Assembly (NCBI GenBank): GCA_965215705.1
Contig: CBDCEE010000003.1
Span: 1,240,001 to 1,304,000 of the forward strand
From: JAAXPZ01 sp965215705
GTDB taxonomy: Bacteria; Campylobacterota; Campylobacteria; Campylobacterales; Sulfurovaceae
DNA: 64,000 nucleotides
Reading direction: 5' to 3'
Below the pieces are notes generated by a model. The model saw only the letters and a list, made by a program, of their open reading frames with translations, searched no databases and was not told the origin of the DNA. The position numbers and the translations under genes are program-made. Below are positions 7,981 to 15,312 of the stretch, piece by piece; positions within the stretch are counted from its first letter, which is position 1; each line of letters opens with the position of its first letter.

Positions 7981-8054
7981 GACAAAAGGTGTTTGCCAGA
8001 GCGTTCGATTGTATCAAAATCGACTTACCCAAAGGATGACATATATCAAACACC

Positions 8055-8765
8055 CTATCTACTCATCAGATAGAGACCCACGCTTTGAAGCATCTTCCCC
8101 TTGAGGTAGCCACACTGTTTGTTGGCTGTGATAGTGGCCTTTGCCTCTGCGACTGAAGCGAACTTCTGATCTATGGGCTTGCACAGCTTCTTGTAGATCA
8201 TCTCACCTTTTTTGGCTGCTTTGGCCTGTCTCATCTTTTTGGCTTTACTGTCACTCTGGAAATCTTTTTTAGCCCCTGCCAAGGTATCCTCATAGCCCAT
8301 CACAGTACCACCAAATTCACCGGCAAACGCCTCAGCCGCTGCCTTGGTGCCAAAGGCATATTTGCTGATCTTTTTTGCCATGGTCGCTGGCTTAGCGCTG
8401 CCTACGACATAGAAGGCTTTGGTCGCATCGATAAATTTGAGCGTACTGTTATCCACCACCTTGATATCCGTGACCTTCGCCCCACTCTCCATCGCCTCCA
8501 CCAGACAGTAGATCGAGCAGAACTGCTCTACCTTGCCATCCACAGTCGCTGCATGGTTGGTACGGTAAAACATCGGCAGTGTCATCCCACACTTAGTACA
8601 GAACATCTTGTCCTTGCCTGACTGAAGTATCTCTGCTTTTGCCAGAGGTACCATACGGTAGTTGGTAGGCATCTTCATCCCTTTTTTCATGTCTCCAGCC
8701 TGTGTGCCTGTGATGGCTAGTGTTGCGATAGCTATTAGTGCGATGATGTTTTTGAATAGCTTCAT
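8055..8765 (-). CDS. NosL-domain protein with C-terminal haemless cytochrome-like domain
   Basis: 236 residues from the ATG at 8765, which has a strong GGAGGAG site; a TTG four codons upstream overlaps that site and is less likely. A signal peptide covers residues 1-23 (TGTQA). The NosL domain has MFCTKCGMTLP (CxxCGM) near residue 55 and QFCSIYCLVEA, then a FGTKAAAEAFAGEFGG stretch typical of NosL ends. The C-terminal ~50 residues (KGEMI...C...C...YLMS) match the N-terminal extra domain of the next NosL protein, with the domain order swapped. First gene of the cassette. Confidence 0.85.
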   Translation of the reverse strand: MKLFKNIIALIAIATLAITGTQAGDMKKGMKMPTNYRMVPLAKAEILQSGKDKMFCTKCGMTLPMFYRTNHAATVDGKVEQFCSIYCLVEAMESGAKVTDIKVVDNSTLKFIDATKAFYVVGSAKPATMAKKISKYAFGTKAAAEAFAGEFGGTVMGYEDTLAGAKKDFQSDSKAKKMRQAKAAKKGEMIYKKLCKPIDQKFASVAEAKATITANKQCGYLKGKMLQSVGLYLMSR

Positions 8766-8801
8766 TGTCTCCTCCAAGATTTCGATATTTGTAATCGTAC
8801 T

Positions 8802-8825
8802 GTAGTAGTGTTAATTTTGTGTTAA
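8802..8825 (-). promoter_or_regulatory. Direct TTAACAC repeats upstream of the NosL cassette
   Basis: On the minus strand TTAACAC occurs twice, 11 bases apart (8825-8819 and 8814-8808), followed by TACT. The AACACTACT string recurs in the promoter region of the rlpA-like gene near 16530. It may be a shared regulator half-site (Crp/Fnr-type regulators in this phylum use TTAAC-like half-sites) or a promoter element. Weak evidence only. Confidence 0.25.
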
Positions 8826-8890
8826 GTTTTTTTCTTATTGGTAGATATTTTGGATGTTTTGTTATTTATGAGTTTTAAGGGGAATGTACA

Positions 8891-8896
8891 TATAAT
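8891..8896 (+). promoter_or_regulatory. -10 element for the GIY-YIG gene
   Basis: A perfect TATAAT lies 45 bases before the ATG at 8941. The surrounding sequence is very AT-rich. A GGAG ribosome binding site is at 8933-8936. This supports independent expression of the GIY-YIG gene. Confidence 0.45.
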
Positions 8897-8940
8897 GTTC
8901 CTTAAATAAATAGTTAGCTTACATTAGAAATTGGAGTATT

Positions 8941-9813
8941 ATGACAAAAAAGATATTTGCAAAAACAATCAAGTTATTTTTATTGGACGGCATACCAAAT
9001 GGAAGAATGACATGTGAACTTTCAAATTGGACAGGTAAAGCATATAAACTACCTAGAAATATGATTAAAAATAGTGCTAGTAGAAAAGAGTTGTCAAGTA
9101 CAGGTGTATATTTCTTATTTGGTAAGTCTGATGTTACATCCAGTAAGGATGTGATTTATATTGGAGAAGCAGAAAATATAATCAAAAGACTTTCGCAACA
9201 TCTAAATGAAAAAGATTATTGGAATGAAGCTGTTGTACTTATAAGTAAAGATGACAATCTAAATAAAGCACACATAAAATATTTAGAAAATAGATTACAT
9301 CAAATAGCTGTTCAAGTAAATCGTTACGAAGTTAAAAATAGTAACACTCCAACTCAACCTTCCATTTCTGAATCTGACCAAGCAGAAATGGAAGAATTTA
9401 TTGAAAATATTAAAATGCTTGTAAATGTTCTAGGGTTTAAGCCTTTTGAAGAATTAATTCAAGAACAACCTAATGATACAAAATTAAATTCTAACTTTTT
9501 TATCAAAGCTGCAAGAGGTGCAAATGCACTAGGACAGCAAACATCTGACGGGTTTGTCGTCCTTAAAGATTCAGAGATAGCTTCATCCACAGTTGATTCT
9601 TATCCTGAAGGTTGGAAAAATTCAAGACAAGAATTAATTAACAATAAAACGATAATTGAACAAAATGGGAAATTAATTTTTGCAAGTGACTATTTATTTA
9701 ATAGTCCATCAGCAGCAGCAGCAATAGTTATGGGAAGAAGTGCAAATGGTTTAATAGAATGGAAAAACAATAAAGGTAAAAGCTTAAAAGATATAGAAAG
9801 TGTTAAAAACTAA
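8941..9813 (+). CDS. GIY-YIG nuclease-family protein with DUF4357-like C-terminus
   Basis: 290 residues. The GIY-YIG fold is marked by GVYFLF (55-60), VIYIGEA (71-77), an Arg near 83 and a Glu near 116 in YLENRL, the expected catalytic set for a single-cut metal-dependent nuclease. The C-terminal part (SDYLFNSPSAAAAIVMG..NG...W) matches the DUF4357 domain often joined to such nucleases. Its codons are markedly more AT-rich than those of its neighbours, and it is the only gene of its strand between two unrelated operons, both of which suggest acquisition by transfer. Role (defence, repair or selfish element) unknown. Its own -10 box and a following hairpin make it a self-contained unit. Confidence 0.8.
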   Translation: MTKKIFAKTIKLFLLDGIPNGRMTCELSNWTGKAYKLPRNMIKNSASRKELSSTGVYFLFGKSDVTSSKDVIYIGEAENIIKRLSQHLNEKDYWNEAVVLISKDDNLNKAHIKYLENRLHQIAVQVNRYEVKNSNTPTQPSISESDQAEMEEFIENIKMLVNVLGFKPFEELIQEQPNDTKLNSNFFIKAARGANALGQQTSDGFVVLKDSEIASSTVDSYPEGWKNSRQELINNKTIIEQNGKLIFASDYLFNSPSAAAAIVMGRSANGLIEWKNNKGKSLKDIESVKN

Positions 9814-9825
9814 CAAGACTCTTCT

Positions 9826-9852
9826 CATTCTATATCTCCTCGATATAGAATG
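9826..9852 (+). terminator. Perfect 11-bp stem-loop after the GIY-YIG gene
   Basis: Arms 9826-9836 and 9842-9852 are fully complementary over 11 bp with loop TCCTC. It starts 13 bases after the stop codon. No T-run follows, so it is only a likely terminator or mRNA-stabilising hairpin. Confidence 0.45.
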
Positions 9853-9960
9853 CCTATTCAACCCCAATAACATTAAATCTTCTCCAATCAAACCAGAAAA
9901 ACACCCCCCTATGAGAGTTTATCGAGACAAATATGATAAAATCTCACCAAAGGAGCATCG

Positions 9961-10818
9961 ATGCACAAAGCCCTCTCTTCATTTCTGATCGCAGTGTCCA
10001 TCTACCTCCTCATCATCGCTGCTGTACTCTACGCCTACATACAGTATCAACCCAAGCTCTCAGAAGTGACCACAGACAAGTCTCAGGTAGTCGCCTTTGA
10101 TGTCATCAGCATGGCAGCATCAAAACCCACCCCCGAAAAAAAGCCAGAGCCCACAAAGAAACCAGAACCCAAAGTAGTAACGCAGGAAAAGCCAAAAAAG
10201 CCACCCCTCCCCAAGAGTATAAAAGCAGAACAGACAAAAAAGCCCATACAAGCACCCAAACCTCAAAAAACAGCACCTATAGTCGAAAAAATAGTGCCCC
10301 CCATGATACCGGCACCTGTCATCATACACAAAGATCCCGCCAAAGCATTGGCACTCAAGCATATCCCTCAGCCTATACCTACACAGGTCACTACACCTAT
10401 CAAAAAACCTGCTACCAGTCCGACAAAACCGAGGATCGAAAAGAGAAAAGAGAGAGCAAAACAGTATCAAACGCGTCAAAAGAGACGTACACAAAGCAAG
10501 AGATCCAGCAGAGGGAACGGTACACACAAAAAGAGATCCGGTAGTGTGGGAAAGAAGAGTTTTTTAGCCAGATTGAAATCCAGGATCAACCGGAACAAAC
10601 GCTACCCGCGCATAGCTGAAAAGAGAGGAGTGACCGGTGCTGTACGTGTGCGATTTACCATCCTCCGAAGTGGAGGCGTAGGAAACATCTCTCTCAGTGG
10701 GGCATCACCCTTTTACCGCAGTACCAAGAGTGCCGTCGAGCGTGCGTTTCCTATCAACCCTGCCAAGGTACCTTTCCCCCTACCGTATCGCACTGGCTTT
10801 GTGATGCGATACAAATAA
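9961..10818 (+). CDS. TonB-family energy transducer
   Basis: 285 residues. One N-terminal membrane helix (about 6-27) anchors the protein. Residues ~55-140 are rich in Pro, Lys and Glu (repeated KP/EP), as in the periplasm-spanning arm of TonB. A basic stretch (~160-200) follows, then a TonB C-terminal domain starting RYPRIAEKRGVTGAVRVRF and ending near FPLPYRTGF. It would transmit proton-motive force energy to outer-membrane receptors. No exbB/exbD is adjacent. The ATG has AAAGGAG upstream and a -10-like TATGATAAAAT. It is convergent with the next gene. Confidence 0.85.
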   Translation: MHKALSSFLIAVSIYLLIIAAVLYAYIQYQPKLSEVTTDKSQVVAFDVISMAASKPTPEKKPEPTKKPEPKVVTQEKPKKPPLPKSIKAEQTKKPIQAPKPQKTAPIVEKIVPPMIPAPVIIHKDPAKALALKHIPQPIPTQVTTPIKKPATSPTKPRIEKRKERAKQYQTRQKRRTQSKRSSRGNGTHKKRSGSVGKKSFLARLKSRINRNKRYPRIAEKRGVTGAVRVRFTILRSGGVGNISLSGASPFYRSTKSAVERAFPINPAKVPFPLPYRTGFVMRYK

Positions 10819-10834
10819 TAGAAGAGGGTCTAAC

Positions 10835-11020
10835 TTACTGCTTTCCTTTGACGGCCAGCGTTTTGACTGTGCAGCCTTTGCTGTCTACCAAATCGAAGAA
10901 AGGTGTATGAAGACACATATCCCTTTTGTCCGCGATACCATCCATATCCTTGTCTTTAAACCCATTGTTGGCAAAGAGACCTAAAGAGAAGATCAAAATA
11001 AGTAAAGATATTTTCTTCAT
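10835..11020 (-). CDS. Small exported protein with thrombospondin type-3-like calcium motif
   Basis: 61 residues. A signal peptide covers about residues 1-17 (LGLFA). The mature part has DKDMDGIADKRDMC, a DxDxDGxxDxxDxC pattern like the calcium-binding TSP3 repeats found in OmpA-type proteins, followed by a second Cys in DSKGC. It is only one repeat long and lacks an OmpA domain, so it may be a complete mini-protein or a remnant. Its ATG overlaps the stop of the Gly/Ser-tail gene by one base, so they are co-transcribed. Confidence 0.65.
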   Translation of the reverse strand: MKKISLLILIFSLGLFANNGFKDKDMDGIADKRDMCLHTPFFDLVDSKGCTVKTLAVKGKQ

Positions 11021-11751
11021 CAGAAACCTCCTGTGCCAGAGCCCATGCCGGAACCCATACCAGAGCCCATACCTGAACCTGAACCCATTCCAGAACCAGA
11101 ACCAGAACCAGAACCAGTACCAGTACCTGTACTTGAACCTGGGCTTCCTGTATTACTACCAGTATGCCCTGTACTTCTAGAGTGACCCGGTATGCCTGAA
11201 TGGCTTGGCGTACCATTCAGCACTGACATTGGATCTGGATGCTTGGTAGTATGCTGCCTTCTTTTCAGTGCCGTTTCTACTCTTTTTCGCTGTTTCTTTC
11301 TTAACTTTTTGCTATGTTTTTTATATGCTTTACGGGCTTTTGCCGTATGCTTCCTTTTCTTAGGAGAGACAGTGTTTGTTCTCTTTTTTTTCTTTTTCAG
11401 GGTAGGCTTTTTCTCTTTTCCCGTGCTCTTTTCATCAACGGCTTGGTGTACTTTATCGATCGCATTGGCTTGCCTCTGTTGTGTCATCAGTGCGATCTGC
11501 TGTTTGATCTGATTCATGATCTTATAGGCTTCAGCTTCTGGTGCTTCATGATACTTCGCAACCAAGACATCTATACTGACTGGTTTGACCTTATGTTGCT
11601 TTTTGTCTGTTTTTACAACTTCTTTTTTCTTGGGGACCTTGATCTCCATAGAATGCTCTGTCTCTACAACGGCTTCTACCGCCATAGCCGTATGGCTCAA
11701 CAACATCATGCTAAAAAGCCATAGAGCGAGGTAGCTATTTTTTTTCTTCAT
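11020..11751 (-). CDS. Exported lysine-rich protein with Gly/Ser/Met repeat tail
   Basis: 243 residues. A signal peptide covers about residues 1-25 (HTAMA). The middle is very basic (KKEVVKTDKKQ..., KKKKKRTNT..., KKHSKKLRKKQ). The last ~50 residues are a low-complexity GSG/GMGSG repeat encoded by a degenerate 6-9 bp tandem array at about 11040-11150. I do not recognise a family. It is the fifth gene behind two RR-HK pairs and may be a target or accessory of them. The repeat tail could vary in length between strains. Confidence 0.65.
   Translation of the reverse strand: MKKKNSYLALWLFSMMLLSHTAMAVEAVVETEHSMEIKVPKKKEVVKTDKKQHKVKPVSIDVLVAKYHEAPEAEAYKIMNQIKQQIALMTQQRQANAIDKVHQAVDEKSTGKEKKPTLKKKKKRTNTVSPKKRKHTAKARKAYKKHSKKLRKKQRKRVETALKRRQHTTKHPDPMSVLNGTPSHSGIPGHSRSTGHTGSNTGSPGSSTGTGTGSGSGSGSGMGSGSGMGSGMGSGMGSGTGGF
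11036..11150. repeat. Degenerate tandem array coding the Gly/Ser/Met tail
   Basis: Repeated 6-base and 12-base units related to CCAGAACC and CCCATACC on the plus strand. They translate on the minus strand as alternating GSG and GMGSG. The array is in frame with the host gene and ends a few codons before its stop. Confidence 0.6.
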
Positions 11752-11802
11752 CTTTACTCCTTTTGGATAGTGTATATATCATCATATCTACAGAATAATA
11801 CC

Positions 11803-12870
11803 TTAACTCTGTGACTTTTCTATTACCTTGGATAACTTGAGTATCACTTTGGTACCTTTACCACGCTTACTTTTCAAAGAAACATCGATATCCAGCTCTT
11901 TGGCAAGCTTTTTTACAATATGTAATCCTAGCCCAAGCCCTCGTTCTCCTTCTTTATAATACCGTTTGAAGACCTGGTCTGGATGCTTGATGCCTATCCC
12001 GGTATCCTCTATCACAAGCTTTTCATTAGCATAGGTGACACGTACCTCCCCCTGCTTGGTATTATACTTTCCGGCATTGGAGAGTACATTATCCAAGATC
12101 CGGGTAAAGGCTTCGACATTGGTGTGTATCATGAGTTTCTCATCTATCTCTGAGCTAAATACCAGATGCGGATAAAGCACCTTGAAATACTCCATACGAC
12201 CTGCTAAAAGCTTTTGTGGTGAAAAATGATTCAGTGTTTTGGGCTGTCTATGTAGAAAAGACTTCAGATTGGACTGAAGGTTCTGGATCGTCTCTATACT
12301 GTTGGTCATCCGTTCAAAGCCTCTATCCTTGCCGAAACGTTTTTTGAGTATATTCAGATTGACCAGCAGTGAACTGAGCGGGGTATTGATATCATGCAGA
12401 ATATCCCTCACAAACTCTTCATTGATCTGCAATGCTTTTTTGAGAGGATAGAGTGCATAATATGCCAAAAGGGCAGCAACGATCAGGATCAAAAAGATAT
12501 ATCCGTAGATATCTGCATAGATTTTCTCTTTCAGTATGCTAAGTCGATTTTGATACTTCTCTGCCGCCAATGCGATTTTGAGTAGATAGCTTTTACTGCC
12601 AGGGATCTCAAAAAGTGCATAGGGGCTTGCTGCTTCCTTATGAAGCTCGAGTACGGTTTGGGCATTCTCTTTATGTGGCACAAAACTCACGTCAAAGTCA
12701 CCTGAAAGAGGCTTGTAACTGAAGATCTGCATCTCATTGAGGATCGTTCTGTCTATCTGACTATGCTGCTCTTTATAGTTTTGCCACTCCAAGAGCAGAT
12801 AGAGTGATAGCATCAGGATAAAGAACAGTAAAAAGCTTTTAAGGTAGGCTTCTAACTCATAGTGTTTCAA
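11803..12870 (-). CDS. Sensor histidine kinase (first of two tandem systems)
   Basis: 355 residues. Membrane helices at about 13-28 and 125-146 enclose a ~95-residue periplasmic sensor region. The dimerisation/phosphoacceptor motif is FVRDILHDINTPLSSLL, an unusual H-D-I-N-x-P box in place of HELRTPL. ATPase motifs follow: N box LDNVLSNAGKYN, G1 EDTGIGIK and G2 GLGLGLHIVKKLA. It overlaps its response regulator gene by 14 bases. The signal is unknown. Confidence 0.9.
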   Translation of the reverse strand: MKHYELEAYLKSFLLFFILMLSLYLLLEWQNYKEQHSQIDRTILNEMQIFSYKPLSGDFDVSFVPHKENAQTVLELHKEAASPYALFEIPGSKSYLLKIALAAEKYQNRLSILKEKIYADIYGYIFLILIVAALLAYYALYPLKKALQINEEFVRDILHDINTPLSSLLVNLNILKKRFGKDRGFERMTNSIETIQNLQSNLKSFLHRQPKTLNHFSPQKLLAGRMEYFKVLYPHLVFSSEIDEKLMIHTNVEAFTRILDNVLSNAGKYNTKQGEVRVTYANEKLVIEDTGIGIKHPDQVFKRYYKEGERGLGLGLHIVKKLAKELDIDVSLKSKRGKGTKVILKLSKVIEKSQS

Positions 12871-13489
12871 GCGTGTAGCCTTGACTTCTTATGTTTTTGA
12901 TATCAATGTTCAGCTTTTTTTTGAGCTTGGTCATGGTCACACGCAGTGCATTGGGGCTGGGTCTATCCATAAACTCCATCAGCTCATCAGAAGAGACGAT
13001 ATCTCCGATATTCAAGACCAATCTATCAAAGATCTTTTTTTGTATCTCACTCAGATAGAAGCTCTCTCCACGATGCATGACTTTTCCATTCTTTGGATAA
13101 TAGGTCAGCTCTCCATAGACAATAGTCTCTTCTTTGGATTTCAAATGGTGTTGCAGCCTTACCAGCAGCTCTTCGGGATCAAAGGGTTTTTTGAGATAAT
13201 CCACAGCACCGACCTCAAATCCCTGGGTGATATGCTCGATATCTGTCATCGCAGAGATATAGATCGCTGGTGTTGGATCATCTGCATCTTTCAGTGCTTT
13301 GAGGACTTCCAAACCATTGATATCAGGCACATTGATATCCAGAATATAGAGATCATACTCCTTCTCAAAGGTTCGGTCAAATACCTCTTCACCACTCATA
13401 ACACTGTCCACACTATAGCCTTCCAGCTCAAGATACTCTGAGAGGCTCTCTGCCAACATTGCATCATCTTCAAGTAATAATATTTTCAT
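12857..13489 (-). CDS. OmpR/PhoB-family response regulator
   Basis: 210 residues. The receiver domain (1-115) has the acidic pair EDD at 7-9, phospho-Asp in YILDINVPD, a Ser/Thr switch in YISAMTD and the Lys in YLKKPFD. The C-terminal winged helix (about 130-210) has the typical LSEIQKKIFDRL, SSDELMEF and LRVTMTKLKKKL segments. Pairs with the kinase downstream by gene overlap. Located 24 bases after the second kinase gene, so both systems are probably one transcript. Confidence 0.92.
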   Translation of the reverse strand: MKILLLEDDAMLAESLSEYLELEGYSVDSVMSGEEVFDRTFEKEYDLYILDINVPDINGLEVLKALKDADDPTPAIYISAMTDIEHITQGFEVGAVDYLKKPFDPEELLVRLQHHLKSKEETIVYGELTYYPKNGKVMHRGESFYLSEIQKKIFDRLVLNIGDIVSSDELMEFMDRPSPNALRVTMTKLKKKLNIDIKNIRSQGYTLETL

Positions 13490-13513
13490 AAAGTTATTAT
13501 ACCTTTCCTATCA

Positions 13514-14353
13514 TTACCGTAGTGTGACTTTTCCAAAATTCAACAAAACAGAGGTACCTTGACCCACTTCTGATGCGATCTTGATCCCGATCTGTTCCTC
13601 ATCACAATAGCGTTTAACCAGTGCCAAACCTATTCCCTCCCCACTATGTGCAGTGTCTCCCTGATAGTATCGTTCATAGATATGCATGATCTGGTTGGCA
13701 TCCATCCCTATACCATGATCCTGGATGGTCAATATACCTGCTCGTTGTGTGATCTCTATGGGATCGCTCGCTTCAGAATACTTCATCGCATTTTCGATGA
13801 TATTGTCAATAGACTGCTCCAGCCCTATCATGTCCACTGTGATCATCAGCGGCTCCAGTTTCAATACGATATGATTTCTCTCCAGTTCCCTGAATATTTC
13901 TACACGCTCTTCGATCACCTCTTTTAGGTCACACTGCACTCGTTCCACGGGCATGATCTCTTTTCTGATACTGTAAGAGAGCTCTGTATAGAGCCGCCTA
14001 AGCCTGAGGAGTGCTGCCTCTATCCGTGTGGCTCTTTTTATCTCTTTGGGGGTCTCCATATGCTTTACGAGCATAGAGAGATTGGCATCGATCGTTGCGA
14101 TAGGAAGATTGATCTCATGGAGTATCTCCCTGGTCAAATGCGAAAGTCGCTCATCCTGCTCTGCTTTTTGCTCCAAGATATCCAGTAATACGATATACCC
14201 CGAAAGCATCGAAGCCAATAGAAACATCACAGAGGCAATGATAAAGTTGTTTCGAGTAAAGCCCTGCTGTACTAAAAACCAATACAATACTGAAAGCAAC
14301 AGCGTATTGATCACTAAAAAGAGGAAGAGTGATATCGCTAATGATCGTTTCAT
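13514..14353 (-). CDS. Sensor histidine kinase (second of two tandem systems)
   Basis: 279 residues. Two closely spaced helices (about 5-25 and 36-56) leave almost no periplasmic loop, so the sensing is likely in the membrane. The phosphoacceptor box is REILHEINLPIATI, again H-E-I-N-x-P. The ATPase has IDNIIENAMKYS, QDHGIGMD and GEGIGLALVKRYC. Shares the atypical H-box with the neighbouring kinase, which suggests duplication of the RR-HK unit. Encoded 13 bases after its response regulator. Confidence 0.9.
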   Translation of the reverse strand: MKRSLAISLFLFLVINTLLLSVLYWFLVQQGFTRNNFIIASVMFLLASMLSGYIVLLDILEQKAEQDERLSHLTREILHEINLPIATIDANLSMLVKHMETPKEIKRATRIEAALLRLRRLYTELSYSIRKEIMPVERVQCDLKEVIEERVEIFRELERNHIVLKLEPLMITVDMIGLEQSIDNIIENAMKYSEASDPIEITQRAGILTIQDHGIGMDANQIMHIYERYYQGDTAHSGEGIGLALVKRYCDEEQIGIKIASEVGQGTSVLLNFGKVTLR

Positions 14354-14366
14354 GATACTCCTCCTA

Positions 14367-15038
14367 TCATACTATGTTCTCTTTATCAAAGAGATAGCCC
14401 ACACCTCGGATATTTTTGATTGCCTCTGGAAAATACTTTTTGATCTGCGTCACATAGACACGTAGCGCTCCCTCACTCGGTGTCTTGGATGCTGCCCAAA
14501 GCTTGTCTTTGATCCTCTCTGTACTAACCACAGCTGTATCTGCTTCGAGTAAAAATATGAGCAAATCCACTGCTTTTTGGCTGATCTCTAGGACTTCACC
14601 GTCAGTATAGGTCAGTGATTTGGACAGTAGATCAAGTCGATAGGTACCTAGTTGGAGAATCTCTTCTCTCGTCTGTCTTCGGATGACAGCATGGATACGA
14701 AGCAGCAGTTCATCCAGATCCACAGGCTTACGCATATAGTCATCTGCACCCTGAAGAAAACCCTCCTGTAGTGATGCTTTGTCTTCTCGGGATGTGAGAA
14801 AGATTGTGGGGGTCATATCCCCACTCTCTCTGAGTCGCTTTAACAGGTCAAATCCATTTTCATAAGGAAGGTTCACATCAAAAAGATAGAGATCAAAGGT
14901 GGATCGGTAGGTTAACTCTAAAGCAGTACGAGGATCCAAAGCACACGCCAAAGCAAACCCCTCCTCTTCGAGAAAGTCCTGAAGTGTCTCGTTGAAGAGT
15001 TTGTCATCTTCCAAAAGAAGTATTTTGCTTGCCATCAT
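14367..15038 (-). CDS. OmpR/PhoB-family response regulator
   Basis: 223 residues. Receiver domain: EDD near residue 10, phospho-Asp in LYLFDVNLPY, a Thr switch in FLTSREDK and the Lys in YMRKPVD. The winged-helix DNA-binding domain follows (ISQKAVDLLIFLLE..., LRVYVTQIKKYFPEAIKNIRGVGYLF). It is the first gene of the six-gene minus-strand run that contains two two-component systems and two exported proteins. Confidence 0.92.
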   Translation of the reverse strand: MMASKILLLEDDKLFNETLQDFLEEEGFALACALDPRTALELTYRSTFDLYLFDVNLPYENGFDLLKRLRESGDMTPTIFLTSREDKASLQEGFLQGADDYMRKPVDLDELLLRIHAVIRRQTREEILQLGTYRLDLLSKSLTYTDGEVLEISQKAVDLLIFLLEADTAVVSTERIKDKLWAASKTPSEGALRVYVTQIKKYFPEAIKNIRGVGYLFDKENIV

Positions 15039-15114
15039 GCTCCCCGCCTGCGGTATGATGTTATTTTAACAAAATGATACTAGGGTTGAGATTAGAAAAA
15101 AAGGGAATAGGCAT

Positions 15115-15134
15115 CTCTCGCAAAAAAGCGAGAG
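15115..15134. terminator. 7-bp GC-rich stem-loop, possible terminator
   Basis: CTCTCGC (15115-15121) and GCGAGAG (15128-15134) flank six A. It lies 26 bases after the stop of the 29-codon reading frame on the minus strand, with a T-run about 12 bases further on that strand. Weak as a classical terminator but well placed. Confidence 0.4.
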
Positions 15135-15159
15135 AAAAAGGTGAGGTAAGTGTTTAAAA

Positions 15160-15249
15160 CTAAAATATAGCTACAAGTGTAAACACTGCTAGCAAACTGA
15201 CTGTATCAACAAAAACTTCTCTAACGATGGCTTCTCGACTGATCTTCAT
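15160..15249 (-). CDS. Candidate 29-residue membrane microprotein
   Basis: ATG at 15249 to TAG at 15160-15162 encodes 29 residues. The first 14 are charged and polar (MKISREAIVREVFV); the last ~14 form one hydrophobic helix (VSLLAVFTLVAIF). An AAAGGA ribosome binding site is 8 bases before the start, and a stem-loop follows. It stands alone in a 270-base gap between a response regulator gene and fabG. It resembles short single-helix membrane proteins, but I know no named homologue. Confidence 0.5.
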   Translation of the reverse strand: MKISREAIVREVFVDTVSLLAVFTLVAIF

Positions 15250-15312
15250 GTGGTATCCTTTGGGTGTTTAGATACGCTTATTATAATAGAAAAAAGTCAA
15301 AAAACTGTCAAA

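Noticed and set aside
7829..8053. 74-residue reading frame on the minus strand between the two NosL genes
   Set aside because: Its middle (CRHPELDSGS...SWIPYQVRND) is the common junk translation of a dispersed palindromic repeat; no ribosome binding site or conserved domain.
2702..8765. Complete nos (nitrous oxide reductase) cluster
   Set aside because: No nosZ, nosD or nosR-type gene is present in the window; only NosL-like proteins and a generic LolD/FtsX transporter.
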